A stretch of 55,047 nt of DNA from assembly GCA_023251075.1 (NCBI GenBank), contig JAHEZM010000023.1, positions 1 to 55,047 of the forward strand, given 5' to 3'. Numbering within the stretch: the first letter of the stretch is position 1; the number at the start of each line of letters is the position of its first letter. The translations under genes were made by a program, and so were the position numbers. The notes under the pieces are model-generated. The model ran no database searches, had not been told where the DNA came from, and saw nothing but the letters and a program-made list of their open reading frames with translations. Below are positions 8,474 through 18,860 of the stretch, piece by piece. This stretch comes from Flavobacteriales bacterium. Its GTDB lineage: Bacteria > Bacteroidota > Bacteroidia > Flavobacteriales_C > GCA-002722245.

Positions 8474-10618
8474 TTATTTCACAACTATACTTTCCGATTT
8501 TGAAAGAGGTGATGTTGTTCCATCAGGTAATTGAACTTTTAGAGCGTACTCATATTTACCTGCACCATTTAATTGCACATCAGAAAAAATTCCTTTTTTA
8601 GCCTCCACACTTTTATACAACAACAATCCCTGACCATTAAAATTTCTGTAAATAAGTATCTCACCAGAATACGTTGATGACTTCCAGGTAACATCTATTT
8701 TTTTCATTTCGCTATTGTAAGTTAACACTGGTTTTTCTTTTATCTCTAAGGCTTTTCCATAAGCTCTGGCTTTCAAAGGATATGATTTAGCAGAACTGTT
8801 TCCTGCTTCATCAATAGCAGCAATAGCATACTCATACTCTATTTTTGTTTTAACAGAATCATCGAGATACATGCTAATATTTTTTTCTAAGCGACGAAAT
8901 TCTTTCCATTCGCCATCGGCTTCTTTTTTGAATAAAATTTGTTTTACCACATCAGAACTACTTGATTTATTCCAAAATATTTTAATACTTGTTTCTGTTA
9001 CTTTAAAATCATTAAACACAGGTTGAACCGGTGCAATAGTATCGGGACGCGTTATGCCAATATAATTAGATGCAATACTTACATTTTTGTGTTTATCTAA
9101 GGCCACCACTTTATAATATCTTCTTTCTGTTAGCGAGTGAAGAGTGATAGTATCTAAATAAGCATTAACGGGTACGATTTCCTTTGAAAGTGCTGTAAAA
9201 GCATGACTGGAATCATTGGCTGCATAAACCAAGTATCCGGCTATATCGGGCTCGGAAGCGATAGTCCAGGTGAGTTGAACCACTCCCTTTTCATTTACAA
9301 ATGCTTTTAATCCTTTAGGTTGCAAAGGAGCTATAGTATCTGTCATCAAAGCATAAGCTGCATTCGATGCAATAGTATTTCCGGCAGTGTCTATTGCTGC
9401 AACAATGTAATAATTGAGCACTACAGAGGATGCATTTTTATCTATGTAAGAGGTTGTATTGGCAGAAATTTTTTCGTTAGAAAGTGGAATGAAAGGACCT
9501 TCCAATCTAGATGATTTTCCAATAAAATATCCACTCAAATCTCCATCTGTTTGATTTTTATCCCAGGTAATTTCAACAGTAGTGCCTGTAGTATTAATTG
9601 CCCTTACATTTTGTGGCTGCATGGGTGGTGTTCTATCACGCCCCATGCAAACAAACACTGCCGATTTTCCATTGATACCAAAAGGAGTAACTCCGGTTAC
9701 ACGATAGTAATATGCCTTATAATTATGAGGCACACTATCGCTCCAGATAATTTCATTTTGTTGTTGTTCATCGAACAAAGGAGTAAAAATAGGATGAGTG
9801 CGTGGAGTATAAGTTTTTCCACCATCTTCAGAGCGTTCAATAATATACGATGTGAAATATGCAGCCGCTATATGTTTGTCCCATCCAATAGTTATTTTAT
9901 GATCATTCTCTTGTTTTGTAAACGAAAGGATTTGTGGTAACTCGCTGGGTTTAAAAGTTTGTATGATAGTACCTGCTGAATCGAATTTCATTTTTGAGTT
10001 TTCACTTCGGATATACACTTTATAGAAATAGCTTTTGTTTTTATCGATGCTTTTATCAACAAAAGAGAGTCCCATTCCTTTTGCTAAACTGGCTGATCTA
10101 TCAGCTGTTAAAAGTACCAATGCGTATAAATTTCGTTGCTCATTTAAAGCATCTAAAACAGCTCCTGGCTTAACGTCTTTCGTACCCACAACATCTTGTA
10201 CTTGTCCGTAAATTAAATGTGCTGCCATAGCAGAGGTGGTATCACCTTGATCAAATTTACTTTTCCAAACTTCAGAGGGGTAAGGTTTTATTGGATCTTT
10301 CGTTAGCGTTATTTTTGATTTTCTGTTGAGAACCGGAACTTGTCTTTTAGCCAGATTTTTTTCGGTGAAATAATCCGGCGATAAATCCATTTCATATCTC
10401 TCCACCACATAACCTCCATCTACACCTGCTTTCCACGATTGCCAGGAAGAAGGTGCCCAACGCAGAATTACTGAATCGCCATAATAAACGGCAATCATTT
10501 TAATAGATGGAATTCTGGTTTTTGTAATCACAGAATCCTTCTTCGTCTCTTTTTGAGCAAAAGAAAAAACAGCTATAAAACAAAAAATTATAAGTAGAGA
10601 GGAGGACTTTATTTTCAT
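8474..10618 (-). CDS. Exported fibronectin type III repeat protein
   Basis: 714 residues with a signal peptide (residues 1-21, ending SFAQ). After an N-terminal region of about 200 residues there are at least three, probably four, fibronectin type III domains. Their starts are marked by PPMQPQNVRA, APLQPKGLKA and APVQPVFNDF, each followed by an ITW/LTW/IFW strand and a YxVxAxD strand. The C-terminus ends SESIVVK with no recognisable T9SS sorting domain. Its ATG overlaps the stop of the 191-residue gene upstream in an ATGA, so translation is probably coupled. It is the last gene of a four-gene minus-strand cluster reading from 18484. It is probably a structural or partner-binding component at the periplasmic or outer face; no enzyme motif is visible. 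Confidence 0.82.
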   Translation of the reverse strand: MKIKSSSLLIIFCFIAVFSFAQKETKKDSVITKTRIPSIKMIAVYYGDSVILRWAPSSWQSWKAGVDGGYVVERYEMDLSPDYFTEKNLAKRQVPVLNRKSKITLTKDPIKPYPSEVWKSKFDQGDTTSAMAAHLIYGQVQDVVGTKDVKPGAVLDALNEQRNLYALVLLTADRSASLAKGMGLSFVDKSIDKNKSYFYKVYIRSENSKMKFDSAGTIIQTFKPSELPQILSFTKQENDHKITIGWDKHIAAAYFTSYIIERSEDGGKTYTPRTHPIFTPLFDEQQQNEIIWSDSVPHNYKAYYYRVTGVTPFGINGKSAVFVCMGRDRTPPMQPQNVRAINTTGTTVEITWDKNQTDGDLSGYFIGKSSRLEGPFIPLSNEKISANTTSYIDKNASSVVLNYYIVAAIDTAGNTIASNAAYALMTDTIAPLQPKGLKAFVNEKGVVQLTWTIASEPDIAGYLVYAANDSSHAFTALSKEIVPVNAYLDTITLHSLTERRYYKVVALDKHKNVSIASNYIGITRPDTIAPVQPVFNDFKVTETSIKIFWNKSSSSDVVKQILFKKEADGEWKEFRRLEKNISMYLDDSVKTKIEYEYAIAAIDEAGNSSAKSYPLKARAYGKALEIKEKPVLTYNSEMKKIDVTWKSSTYSGEILIYRNFNGQGLLLYKSVEAKKGIFSDVQLNGAGKYEYALKVQLPDGTTSPLSKSESIVVK

Positions 10619-11190
10619 GGAGCGCTAAATATTTTAGTGGCTAAAATAGGGTTATAATTCAATCGAACAGGAAGGAAGGATCCTGAATAAGGATAAGAAT
10701 CCCGGAGACCTGCTCTGAATTCTAATTTTTGTTGAACTCCACTATAATGTGAGTAAGCATAGAAATCATTATTGGCCAAACAAATTAAACGAGTTTGAAG
10801 GTTGTCATCGTTATAGATATAATTATTTATCATTAAATATTGTGCACGATCATGCACATATTTCCAATCCCAATAAACATAAGTTGGAACAGCATAAGTT
10901 AAATGAAGTTTATAGGGGAAAAGAGATACTACAGCAGTTCTATCGCCCACCGCCAAATTACTGGCTGTCATTTCTTCTTCACTTGCTTTTTTTACAAACA
11001 GGGTCCCTCCCGAAAAATTACTTGCAGTAGTAGTGGATTGTTCCATAACAGTAACTGCCGGAACTACATTCACTTTATTCACAGCGCTAAAGGCTGTGGT
11101 AGCAGCAAAAAACTGTGCTTGCGTAAATAGAGGTAAGGCAAACCACAACGAGAAAAAATATGCCCAACGATTTTTCTTTTTATTTTCCAT
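10615..11190 (-). CDS. Small exported protein of unknown function in the surface cluster
   Basis: 191 residues. MENKKKNRWAYFFSLWFALP and the following residues to about 25 (ending TQAQ) form a signal peptide. The mature part is rich in Ser/Thr/Val and aromatic residues (YAVPTYVYWDWKYVHDR, DFYAYSHYSG). I recognise no family. It overlaps the fibronectin III gene by four bases (ATGA) and lies 31 bases after the 1823-residue gene, so it appears to be an integral member of the same operon. Its size and export signal suggest an accessory subunit or chaperone-like partner, but this is inference from position only. Confidence 0.65.
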   Translation of the reverse strand: MENKKKNRWAYFFSLWFALPLFTQAQFFAATTAFSAVNKVNVVPAVTVMEQSTTTASNFSGGTLFVKKASEEEMTASNLAVGDRTAVVSLFPYKLHLTYAVPTYVYWDWKYVHDRAQYLMINNYIYNDDNLQTRLICLANNDFYAYSHYSGVQQKLEFRAGLRDSYPYSGSFLPVRLNYNPILATKIFSAP

Positions 11191-11221
11191 ATGAATTCAT
11201 TTAATAAAAATACAATTAATA

Positions 11222-14200
11222 TTACTTGGTCATCAATACCCCTACGATATCTGCATCGTAATTAGGAGGAGGTAACTCAGCAATAGCTTCCTCGAATGTT
11301 AAAGCAGGTTCTGTGGGAGTTTTATCGGAAATTCCAACTGGATTTAAAAAACAATTCGAAATATTATCGCCATAATAATGATTGAAATCGTAATTCGCCA
11401 AATCGCAAAAATCCTCACTTCCCCATCCTAACCCTAAGTGTAGTGTCTCGCGAGAATTGGCCAAAACAAAATAATCTTGAAAATATCCTTTTATAAAATT
11501 TCCTCTCCACCCTTCAAAGGAATCTGCTTCACGAATATCGACAATGGGAGGACTACAAAAATTTGCTTTACCTAAAGGATAAGTTCGTCCTTGTAAATCA
11601 AATATATCAAACCCTTCGCCTGAGCCGAAAGTAATTTCCATAGTTTGTACATCTGTGCCAGGATAATACATAGTGGTGTTGGTGGATTTTGAACTAATTG
11701 CATTTACTTTCTCACTCAAATTATTGTACTTGCTTGTACGGAAATAATAATCGTACAATGTAATATTGGTGGGCGTTCTTTTATTTCCTTCTACTGCTGT
11801 TTTAACCATGTACACCTTACTCGATCCTAATCCTGCATCGGCAGCTTTTAGCATATCAACATTTCCAAAACGATTAAAATCAAAGTTCACCATTGTCATG
11901 TTGTCGTATGGTCCTGACTTCAACTTTTTTAGTAGGATGAAATGCACTACTGCTTCATTAGGTAATACAGGAATTGGAAACTCAACAACCAATCCATTCG
12001 CTACAGCATTGACCTCTTGTGTTCCTATTTGTTCTTGATTTTTGTAGGAAATAAATTGCACTTTGAGTTCATACTTATCGTCGTTCAAACAATCATAATC
12101 CACCGGCAAATCTAAATGTCCTTTTCTTGAATTTTCTTCCTGTAAAAAATATCGCTGTCCAACAAAAGGATAGGAATTCAATACTTTTCCGGCCAATGAT
12201 TTCGGACAACCACCCGCTTTGAAATATGTTTTTCCAATCTCTGATACCTCAGCACCCTTGAATGTTGTTTGCTCAAACCTGCTCGTATTTTTATTCCATT
12301 CCAAAACCTTTACTTTAATTTCAATTTCATGATTCCCCTGAGGTGTATAACATTTTTTTGGGTACAACATCATCGATTTGTGATCATCATCCCAGGTAAT
12401 CATTCTGTTATCGAATTTCGATAACACCACGGCATTGGTTGTTAAATCAATCACATTGAAATAATCAATTTCAATTTTAAAAGTTCTATCGATAGGATTA
12501 CCCATATCGTTTTTATCACTGATAGTAAACTGTTGCTCCACCGGATAATTAAAAGCCACTTCAATAATTTTATCTACTTCAACATCGGGTTTTACTTCTG
12601 TTGAATTTAATGTACCTGGAGCTATCTGACTTATAATAGGTAATCCATCACCAAAAGGTCTTTTCTCGGCAATACATTTATTTTCTTTACCTATTTCCAA
12701 ATGGAAATTCATGTTACCTTCCACTACTCCACCCAACACACTGAAATGTCCATTTACCCAACCTTCAAACCATGTTGGGTTTGGCATACCGGCGAGCAAA
12801 GCTGTTCCCACCGACAAACTTCCGGCCGATACTCTTCCTTTGTAAAACCACACATCAACATCTAATCCGAAATCATATTCTAAAAATGCATGAAAACTTC
12901 CGTTGGCATAATACCCGTTAAAACCAGGGGCTCCCACCACTCCTGCACATTCAGTAGTTAACTTATCTAAGGAAAAATCGAAACCAATACCACTATTAAA
13001 TTTTATATAAAAACAAAGAAAATTTTCATCCACTTTTGGTAATGCTAAACCGGCACCAAATACAATGGCTTCGCCCATTCGTAAATCGTGCGTATTTCTC
13101 ATTGCATCCGGAATAGAAGTAATATGACACACTCTCACCACATCATCGTTCAACACAATGGAAGGATCGATAGCGCTACCTGTCATGAAATAACCCATAC
13201 CAGTAATAGCACTATTGAAAGCTAAATAAGGTGGTGGAAAAACAGCGAAGGGATGTATTTTTATAGGGGCATTAGGTTCTCCCATTTTTAAATACCAATC
13301 GCCCGAACCTCCATCTACATGCAAAGCTAAACTTGCCGATACCGATTGCAGTTTTAAGGAGCCAAATTTAGCTTCCATTTCATAAGCACATTGTAAATCA
13401 AAAATAGTATGGGCCACATCAAAGTTGATTACACCTGCTCCTTTCCCCACCGATTTATCTAATTCTCCTAAAGGGCACATCATGTAAAAGCTTCCATCGA
13501 AACGAATATTTTGTAAAGAAAATTTTCCACCACCCACATTCACAGTAGCATTCAATCCACAAATTCCTTGTAAAGTAGATCCATCAGATAATCCTAAAAC
13601 AATATTTCCAAGAAAACCTGCTGTGTTGGCGTTAGGTGTATAGTTGTTGGCTAGGCCCGTTGGTTTATGTAATAAATCTAAAGGGTTGTTCGATAATTTC
13701 GCTGGTTCCAAATGATAATACAATCCTGCACCCATACCAAAAACACTCACCGGCGGCGCAGGTAAAGTGGTAATTGGAATTCCTGTTTCCAGCTTAACAT
13801 TCGCATCGATATAGAAATAAGTGTAATTGTCTTTGTGTCCAAATAATCCTTGCGATTTCACCGATAAAGCACCGATTACGGTCATCGTTAATTCCCCTCT
13901 TATTCCATCCTGAAATACTGGATCATTCTCATAAAATTCTAACTCGCCTTTTATTTTTGCCGGACCCAAATCTCCATCCACCATTATTTTTTTAAGATCT
14001 AATTTTTCGAAATGCCAACTAGGTCTTCCTGCCATTAATTCAGGTTTTCCCAAAATACTAAACGCAACACTGGCTTTAGGTAATGCTCCTAAATCGGCAA
14101 GATTTAAACCCATTTCGAAACTAGGCCCTACTAATCCTCCTTGTGAAACAAGTTTAAATTTATCGAGTGTAACATCGAAACCACTGATGTCTTTTTGCGG

Positions 14201-16693
14201 ACTGGCAAAGCCACCCACAAAACTTCCAATGGAATAATAAGGATCATACGACATCAATTTCAAATGTTCAAACTCCATTAATTTATAGGTTACATGAATA
14301 CTTTCAATATCGGCTACAATATCCATTTTACCTGACAAATCAGTGCTCGCTCTAAATTCATCTCCTTCATATTCTACAGTAATATTTGAAGTGTTATACA
14401 ACTCAAACTTTGAATACCACAAAGGAACATCGATGTTGTTTTTAGGTTGAATAACAAATTGAAAACCTAATTTACCTGTTGACGAAGAAGAAAGAGTACT
14501 GGTATAATCGAGCTGATTTTGTGCAGTATTCGGACTCACGGGCAACACCATTTTACCTTTCATTCCTGCTTCTGAAAAACTATTTTTGATGATAGATCCA
14601 TATATTTTATCAACAGAATAATACCATCCATCCAAACTACCATCACCAATTCCTAAAATATTTTCTGCATTCAAATTACCACTCACTCCTTCTCCATCAA
14701 TAATAAATCCGGTACAAGAAAAATGAATGGGATCAGTACTATTTACTTTATGAATGGCATTGGGTAAAGCAACATTTAAAAGAGGTAAATAAAAACCAGT
14801 CCATGTTACATCACTTACCAACGCAGCAGGTATACCCGCCGGATTGCTTAAAGACGAATGATCGTAATAAGCACTATCTGCCATAGAAAAAGTTAAATCC
14901 TCAATGCCTTTAATAATAAATGGATCTATCATCACCGATGCTTTCCAATCACTCCAGTTTTTTCCTTCTCCAAATAAAGTGGCAATTACTTTTTCGCCAG
15001 GCATTTTTTTAGAAGAAAGTATTTGTGTAGAAAAAGTATATTCTGCTTTCAATTTTAATTTTTCGAAACCTGAATCTTTGAATCTCACATGAGTGGCAGG
15101 ATCTGTTGTAGTTCCTCCTCCTATTAATTTCAAATTCAGAGATGGTAAATTAACATCTGCCCCTAAAAACAATACGCCATCACCACATATACCATTGGGT
15201 TTAATACAAATATTTCTTGCACCCAAAGAAATTTTTGTTGCACCATCTGTTATATCCACTACCGTTGCGGCATCGAATGCTCCTGCTGTAGGCGACAATC
15301 GTAAATCAACCACAGCAATCACCGTTTTTACACCCAACACATTTTGATCCACACCAAATGGCAAATCAAAACCACTTGCTGCCATAGCTGCCATCATATT
15401 TGATTTTAAATGTGCTGCATTATCGCTGGCAAATTGATCAACATAAACGAATTGATCGTGTGTTAAAGTCATTGGTCCTAAATCAGGAGAAACCATAGTA
15501 GGTGTAAAACTCACACCGGCGCGCTTAACTGCTGATGCTTGTCCGGCCATTACCACGTTAGAACTATTCACTGTTACATCAGAAAATTCCATTCGAATAG
15601 GAAGATCCATGAAAGTTAAAATACCTGTTCCGCTGGCCTTATTATCGGTAATATTTAAAGTCGAAATTTTTATAGATTGATTACCAAATTTAAGATTATC
15701 CCCCACATCCAACTTACTAAAATTCACAGGATCCATTGGTATTTCAGCATTACACGAAGCACAACTCACATTAATTGCATCTACAACTACCGGAAGTGTA
15801 ACGACATCATTTTTATATTCAAAAGAACAAACCGGACTCAACCCTTGATTGGCAAATTGTAAAATTCCCATAGGATCGTAAGCTTTCACTTGAATAGCAT
15901 AAGTGCCTTCTTCCAAAGGAAGAAATCCCGATCCATATATAAATTGATTTTCTGAAATATCTGTTTGATGAAATACAAAAGTACCTGCACCACTTTGCAC
16001 CGCAGTATTCATAGCATCATACGGACTAATATTTTCAGGCACACCCACCATATATAAATCGTATTTGATTGCAGCACCTGTAATATTTCCTGTAGCAGGC
16101 ATCCAATTAATTACCAATTGCTGAGGATCGGTTTTTTGAATAATACCATTGCACATCGGTTGAAGCACTATAGGGGGTTGAATATTTGAAATGGGAACAA
16201 TAGCACAACCCACCTCGGCCTGAGATAATTCTACTGTTATATCATCATATTTAAAAGCCTGAACACAATATTGATAATTCCCCTCTGGTAATATTCCTGA
16301 AAGTAAAAGATTGGTTTTTTCATCTTCACTGGCATTCGTTTCATAATCCTGAATATCTAAACTAACATATTCTTTTTGCTCCACTCCCGTAACAGTTCTA
16401 AACTCCAGGGGTTGCAACACAAAAGGAATAACCGAAAAATCTTTTTTCGATCGAAAATAAACCCCGGTATTTAAATTGGTAATAACAAATTGAAAACGAA
16501 GATTACGCACGCTATTGGTATTGTTCTGAAGCGATACCACCGATTGATTTAAAAAATTAGCATACTCATGAATATTGGCACTATAGGGCGGTAATGTTTG
16601 CACCGTAATAGCAATATCTGTATTGGTAAACTGCGCGTAAACAGGTAACCAATAACATAAATAAAAAAACAGAAATGCTTTTACCTTTTTCAT
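11222..16693 (-). CDS. Giant exported protein (1823 residues), resembling TANFOR-domain proteins
   Basis: A signal peptide (residues 1-20, ending VYAQ) is followed by FTNTDIAITVQTLPPYSANI. An N-terminal region of about 290 residues holds two or three all-beta modules (LSGILPEGNYQYCVQAFKYD; QQLVINWMPATG; EEGTYAIQVKAYDPMG). From memory this N-terminal pattern resembles Bacteroidota proteins annotated with the TANFOR domain, but I could not search to confirm. The very long middle is rich in alternating beta strands (repeated GxLxF, KLKGELEF-type segments), possibly a large beta-structure. Two cysteine pairs (ISCASCNAE; later single Cys) may form disulfides. The end (IVGVLMTK) is not a T9SS sorting domain. 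It is second in the minus-strand cluster, 12 bases after the outer-membrane barrel gene. Export and all-beta character are well supported; function is unknown. Confidence 0.75.
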   Translation of the reverse strand: MKKVKAFLFFYLCYWLPVYAQFTNTDIAITVQTLPPYSANIHEYANFLNQSVVSLQNNTNSVRNLRFQFVITNLNTGVYFRSKKDFSVIPFVLQPLEFRTVTGVEQKEYVSLDIQDYETNASEDEKTNLLLSGILPEGNYQYCVQAFKYDDITVELSQAEVGCAIVPISNIQPPIVLQPMCNGIIQKTDPQQLVINWMPATGNITGAAIKYDLYMVGVPENISPYDAMNTAVQSGAGTFVFHQTDISENQFIYGSGFLPLEEGTYAIQVKAYDPMGILQFANQGLSPVCSFEYKNDVVTLPVVVDAINVSCASCNAEIPMDPVNFSKLDVGDNLKFGNQSIKISTLNITDNKASGTGILTFMDLPIRMEFSDVTVNSSNVVMAGQASAVKRAGVSFTPTMVSPDLGPMTLTHDQFVYVDQFASDNAAHLKSNMMAAMAASGFDLPFGVDQNVLGVKTVIAVVDLRLSPTAGAFDAATVVDITDGATKISLGARNICIKPNGICGDGVLFLGADVNLPSLNLKLIGGGTTTDPATHVRFKDSGFEKLKLKAEYTFSTQILSSKKMPGEKVIATLFGEGKNWSDWKASVMIDPFIIKGIEDLTFSMADSAYYDHSSLSNPAGIPAALVSDVTWTGFYLPLLNVALPNAIHKVNSTDPIHFSCTGFIIDGEGVSGNLNAENILGIGDGSLDGWYYSVDKIYGSIIKNSFSEAGMKGKMVLPVSPNTAQNQLDYTSTLSSSSTGKLGFQFVIQPKNNIDVPLWYSKFELYNTSNITVEYEGDEFRASTDLSGKMDIVADIESIHVTYKLMEFEHLKLMSYDPYYSIGSFVGGFASPQKDISGFDVTLDKFKLVSQGGLVGPSFEMGLNLADLGALPKASVAFSILGKPELMAGRPSWHFEKLDLKKIMVDGDLGPAKIKGELEFYENDPVFQDGIRGELTMTVIGALSVKSQGLFGHKDNYTYFYIDANVKLETGIPITTLPAPPVSVFGMGAGLYYHLEPAKLSNNPLDLLHKPTGLANNYTPNANTAGFLGNIVLGLSDGSTLQGICGLNATVNVGGGKFSLQNIRFDGSFYMMCPLGELDKSVGKGAGVINFDVAHTIFDLQCAYEMEAKFGSLKLQSVSASLALHVDGGSGDWYLKMGEPNAPIKIHPFAVFPPPYLAFNSAITGMGYFMTGSAIDPSIVLNDDVVRVCHITSIPDAMRNTHDLRMGEAIVFGAGLALPKVDENFLCFYIKFNSGIGFDFSLDKLTTECAGVVGAPGFNGYYANGSFHAFLEYDFGLDVDVWFYKGRVSAGSLSVGTALLAGMPNPTWFEGWVNGHFSVLGGVVEGNMNFHLEIGKENKCIAEKRPFGDGLPIISQIAPGTLNSTEVKPDVEVDKIIEVAFNYPVEQQFTISDKNDMGNPIDRTFKIEIDYFNVIDLTTNAVVLSKFDNRMITWDDDHKSMMLYPKKCYTPQGNHEIEIKVKVLEWNKNTSRFEQTTFKGAEVSEIGKTYFKAGGCPKSLAGKVLNSYPFVGQRYFLQEENSRKGHLDLPVDYDCLNDDKYELKVQFISYKNQEQIGTQEVNAVANGLVVEFPIPVLPNEAVVHFILLKKLKSGPYDNMTMVNFDFNRFGNVDMLKAADAGLGSSKVYMVKTAVEGNKRTPTNITLYDYYFRTSKYNNLSEKVNAISSKSTNTTMYYPGTDVQTMEITFGSGEGFDIFDLQGRTYPLGKANFCSPPIVDIREADSFEGWRGNFIKGYFQDYFVLANSRETLHLGLGWGSEDFCDLANYDFNHYYGDNISNCFLNPVGISDKTPTEPALTFEEAIAELPPPNYDADIVGVLMTK

Positions 16694-16705
16694 ATGCAGA
16701 TATTT

Positions 16706-18484
16706 TTATCTTTTTGTTTCATTCGAATTTTCTTTATTCTCCGCTTTAGCACTAGATGGATCAACAAACGTTAAAGTGTATCGGATGTTGAAGGAAGAAA
16801 ACCAAACACCATTACCAAATAACACATTATTTTGAATACTTCCGTTTAAAGCCAAAGTATTGTTTTTATTTGGCTTGTAAGAAATACCCACCTTACCATT
16901 GATAGAACTTTTAGCATTTGAAGAACTTACCATTGAATAGATATAATTAACAGACACCGTAGTATTTAATTTGTCTTTCAAAAAAGTTTTTCCCACACTT
17001 TCTCCCAAGGATAACGATTGAGTACTTATTGTTCCGTAACTGTTTTTGTACACTGCGATCTGCTCGGTAAAAGAAGTTTTATTTCTTTTGACCGTAGTTT
17101 TATGCGAAGTATTAACACTTAAATTACTGGAAGAAAAATCATATAAATAGGCAGGATTTATATTTTGCAATGAGTTGTAAGAAGCCGTAAAAGCAATCAC
17201 CTGATTCGTTGATATTTTATCATTGGTATAATTGCATCCTCCCGAAATCATTCTATTCAAAAGATTCATTCTCATTGAATCTCCAAGCTCTTCCTTTATA
17301 AAACTTTGCGACATATTGGCGTACAGCAAACTAACATTCATCATTAATTTTTTAGTAACTCTTAAATTGGCATTCAATGTTCCGTTCAATCTATTGGTTA
17401 CTGTATTTCGAACCCGGTAAATATTATCTTGCGATGATAATAAATTACCATTTACAGAAAGTTTGCTTTTGAAAAAAGAGCGATTGTAGATTAAAGAATA
17501 TTCCGATAAATCGGTTTGCAAATAAAAAATTCCCATCGTTTTAAAATCAGGATCAATCCGTCGGTATTTAAAAGTAATTCCTCCTTTATTTCCTGTGTAT
17601 CTTAAGGAAGATTCTCCGGCAGTTAAAAACTGACTGCTTAAATTTATTCCAACCACAGCGTTGTTAGTGAGTTGATTGCTCAACACCGAATCGTAATTTA
17701 AAGCACTCCTATCACGCGTATATATACTTAAAACAGCAGAAGTTTGCCAAACAATTCTTTTTGAAAATGCAATAGAAAACGAAATACCCGTTGCAGCATT
17801 TTCAGCTGCTTTTACATTTGATTTTACAGGCTGACTTATAGATTGCAAAACATCTGATCCTTTGAAAAACAAAAAATCGAAATACGATTTAGAAGTTCCA
17901 AATCCTATTTTACCACCAAATCCATATCGTTCATAAGTGGTTGGAATAAGTTGAGCAGAAAGCGTATCCTCTCTTTGTGCTTTCGATAATTGTCCGCCCA
18001 TAAACGCAAACCTGAATTTTTTTGGAGTCATTTCTATCCCACCTCCTAACACCATTCTTCCACTAAACAAATAAGGTGATACATTTAAAGTGCGATATCC
18101 GGCATGCAATTTTAACCACTTCCATGTAGGACTCACACCTATACGATTAAAAGGATGATTGATTCCCTTACTATTATTGGTAACATAAAAAGTGAAAGGA
18201 AAACTCATATTGTAAATTTTTATAACAGGAGAAAAATTCAGGTTGTAAGCATTTTGATTGTAAGGATTTGATGTTGCCGACGATAAATTCAATCCCGATC
18301 CTAAAGTAAGCGAACCCGAAAAACTGAAAGGTTTGCTCTTTTTAATTTGTGATAAATCTTGAGCAAAAATACCGCCATGAAGAAAAACAAAAAAAGACAA
18401 TGCAAGTGATCGAACAGTTACTGCTAACCATTTATACCTACAGAATCTTTGAAAAAAAAGAAACCATTCCCTGATCAAACTCAT
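16706..18484 (-). CDS. Outer-membrane beta-barrel protein, first gene of the surface cluster
   Basis: 592 residues. An unusually long N-terminal signal region (about 42 residues: Arg-rich start, then SLALSFFVFLHGGIFAQ) precedes DLSQIKKSKPFSFSGSLTLGSG, the beginning of a beta-barrel. The rest alternates polar and aromatic/hydrophobic residues in about 10-residue strands with Tyr/Phe girdles (YNLNFSPVIKIYNM, FRFAFMGGQLS, GITFKYRRID, FNIRYTLTF). The last strand is followed by a charged tail of about 20 residues. A later Met could be the true start, but the ATG at 18484 gives the only good signal peptide. It leads the cluster of barrel, giant protein, 191-residue protein and fibronectin III protein. 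The barrel may form the outer-membrane anchor for those three. Confidence 0.75.
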   Translation of the reverse strand: MSLIREWFLFFQRFCRYKWLAVTVRSLALSFFVFLHGGIFAQDLSQIKKSKPFSFSGSLTLGSGLNLSSATSNPYNQNAYNLNFSPVIKIYNMSFPFTFYVTNNSKGINHPFNRIGVSPTWKWLKLHAGYRTLNVSPYLFSGRMVLGGGIEMTPKKFRFAFMGGQLSKAQREDTLSAQLIPTTYERYGFGGKIGFGTSKSYFDFLFFKGSDVLQSISQPVKSNVKAAENAATGISFSIAFSKRIVWQTSAVLSIYTRDRSALNYDSVLSNQLTNNAVVGINLSSQFLTAGESSLRYTGNKGGITFKYRRIDPDFKTMGIFYLQTDLSEYSLIYNRSFFKSKLSVNGNLLSSQDNIYRVRNTVTNRLNGTLNANLRVTKKLMMNVSLLYANMSQSFIKEELGDSMRMNLLNRMISGGCNYTNDKISTNQVIAFTASYNSLQNINPAYLYDFSSSNLSVNTSHKTTVKRNKTSFTEQIAVYKNSYGTISTQSLSLGESVGKTFLKDKLNTTVSVNYIYSMVSSSNAKSSINGKVGISYKPNKNNTLALNGSIQNNVLFGNGVWFSSFNIRYTLTFVDPSSAKAENKENSNETKR

Positions 18485-18773
18485 TAAAAACCAAACAATT
18501 ATTTATGCTTTGCTCTATTACAATAGCACTTGAAACGGAAACGAAATCAAAAAGGTTTCATAAAATGAAGATCAACAAAAACAAGCGTTACAAAGGGAAC
18601 GTTTGTAGTAATTTTTATTGGTGAGTTTCTGAAGTACTATATGAAATGTAGGACATTAATTCCTTCGGGTACTTTCTTCGAAACATCATACCTCCCGAAC
18701 ACACACAGTGCGTCCTTGCGAAAATTTTGTACCCAAAATTGAAGCAATCTTATAATGTTTTTAATTTCAATTG

Positions 18774-18793
18774 CCGTCGGTTTTAACCGACGG
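18774..18793. repeat. Palindrome copy 1, CCGTCGGTT-TT-AACCGACGG
   Basis: A perfect 9-bp inverted repeat around a TT centre. The arm pair is the same as at 18861-18880, where the centre is AA. Together with the central hairpin it forms a symmetrical three-hairpin unit like a REP/BIME-type or miniature mobile element. It is not followed by a T-run on either strand, so a simple terminator role is unlikely. Confidence 0.85.
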
Positions 18794-18813
18794 ATTTGAT
18801 TGTTTTTATAATA

Positions 18814-18844
18814 GGCTTTAGCCAAATATTTTTTGGCTAAAGCC
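18814..18844. repeat. Central 13-bp inverted repeat of the composite element
   Basis: Arms GGCTTTAGCCAAA (18814-18826) and TTTGGCTAAAGCC (18832-18844) flank a 5-base loop. Each arm itself contains a short GGCTttAGCC palindrome. It sits about midway between the two CCGTCGG palindromes, giving the element mirror symmetry. Confidence 0.85.
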
Positions 18845-18860
18845 CTATCTGTATTTTTTT

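Noticed and set aside
18637-18825. 62-codon open frame on the minus strand
   Set aside because: Its start lies in the composite palindromic repeat, whose hairpin sequences encode the first residues. It has no recognisable domain or coupling to neighbours.
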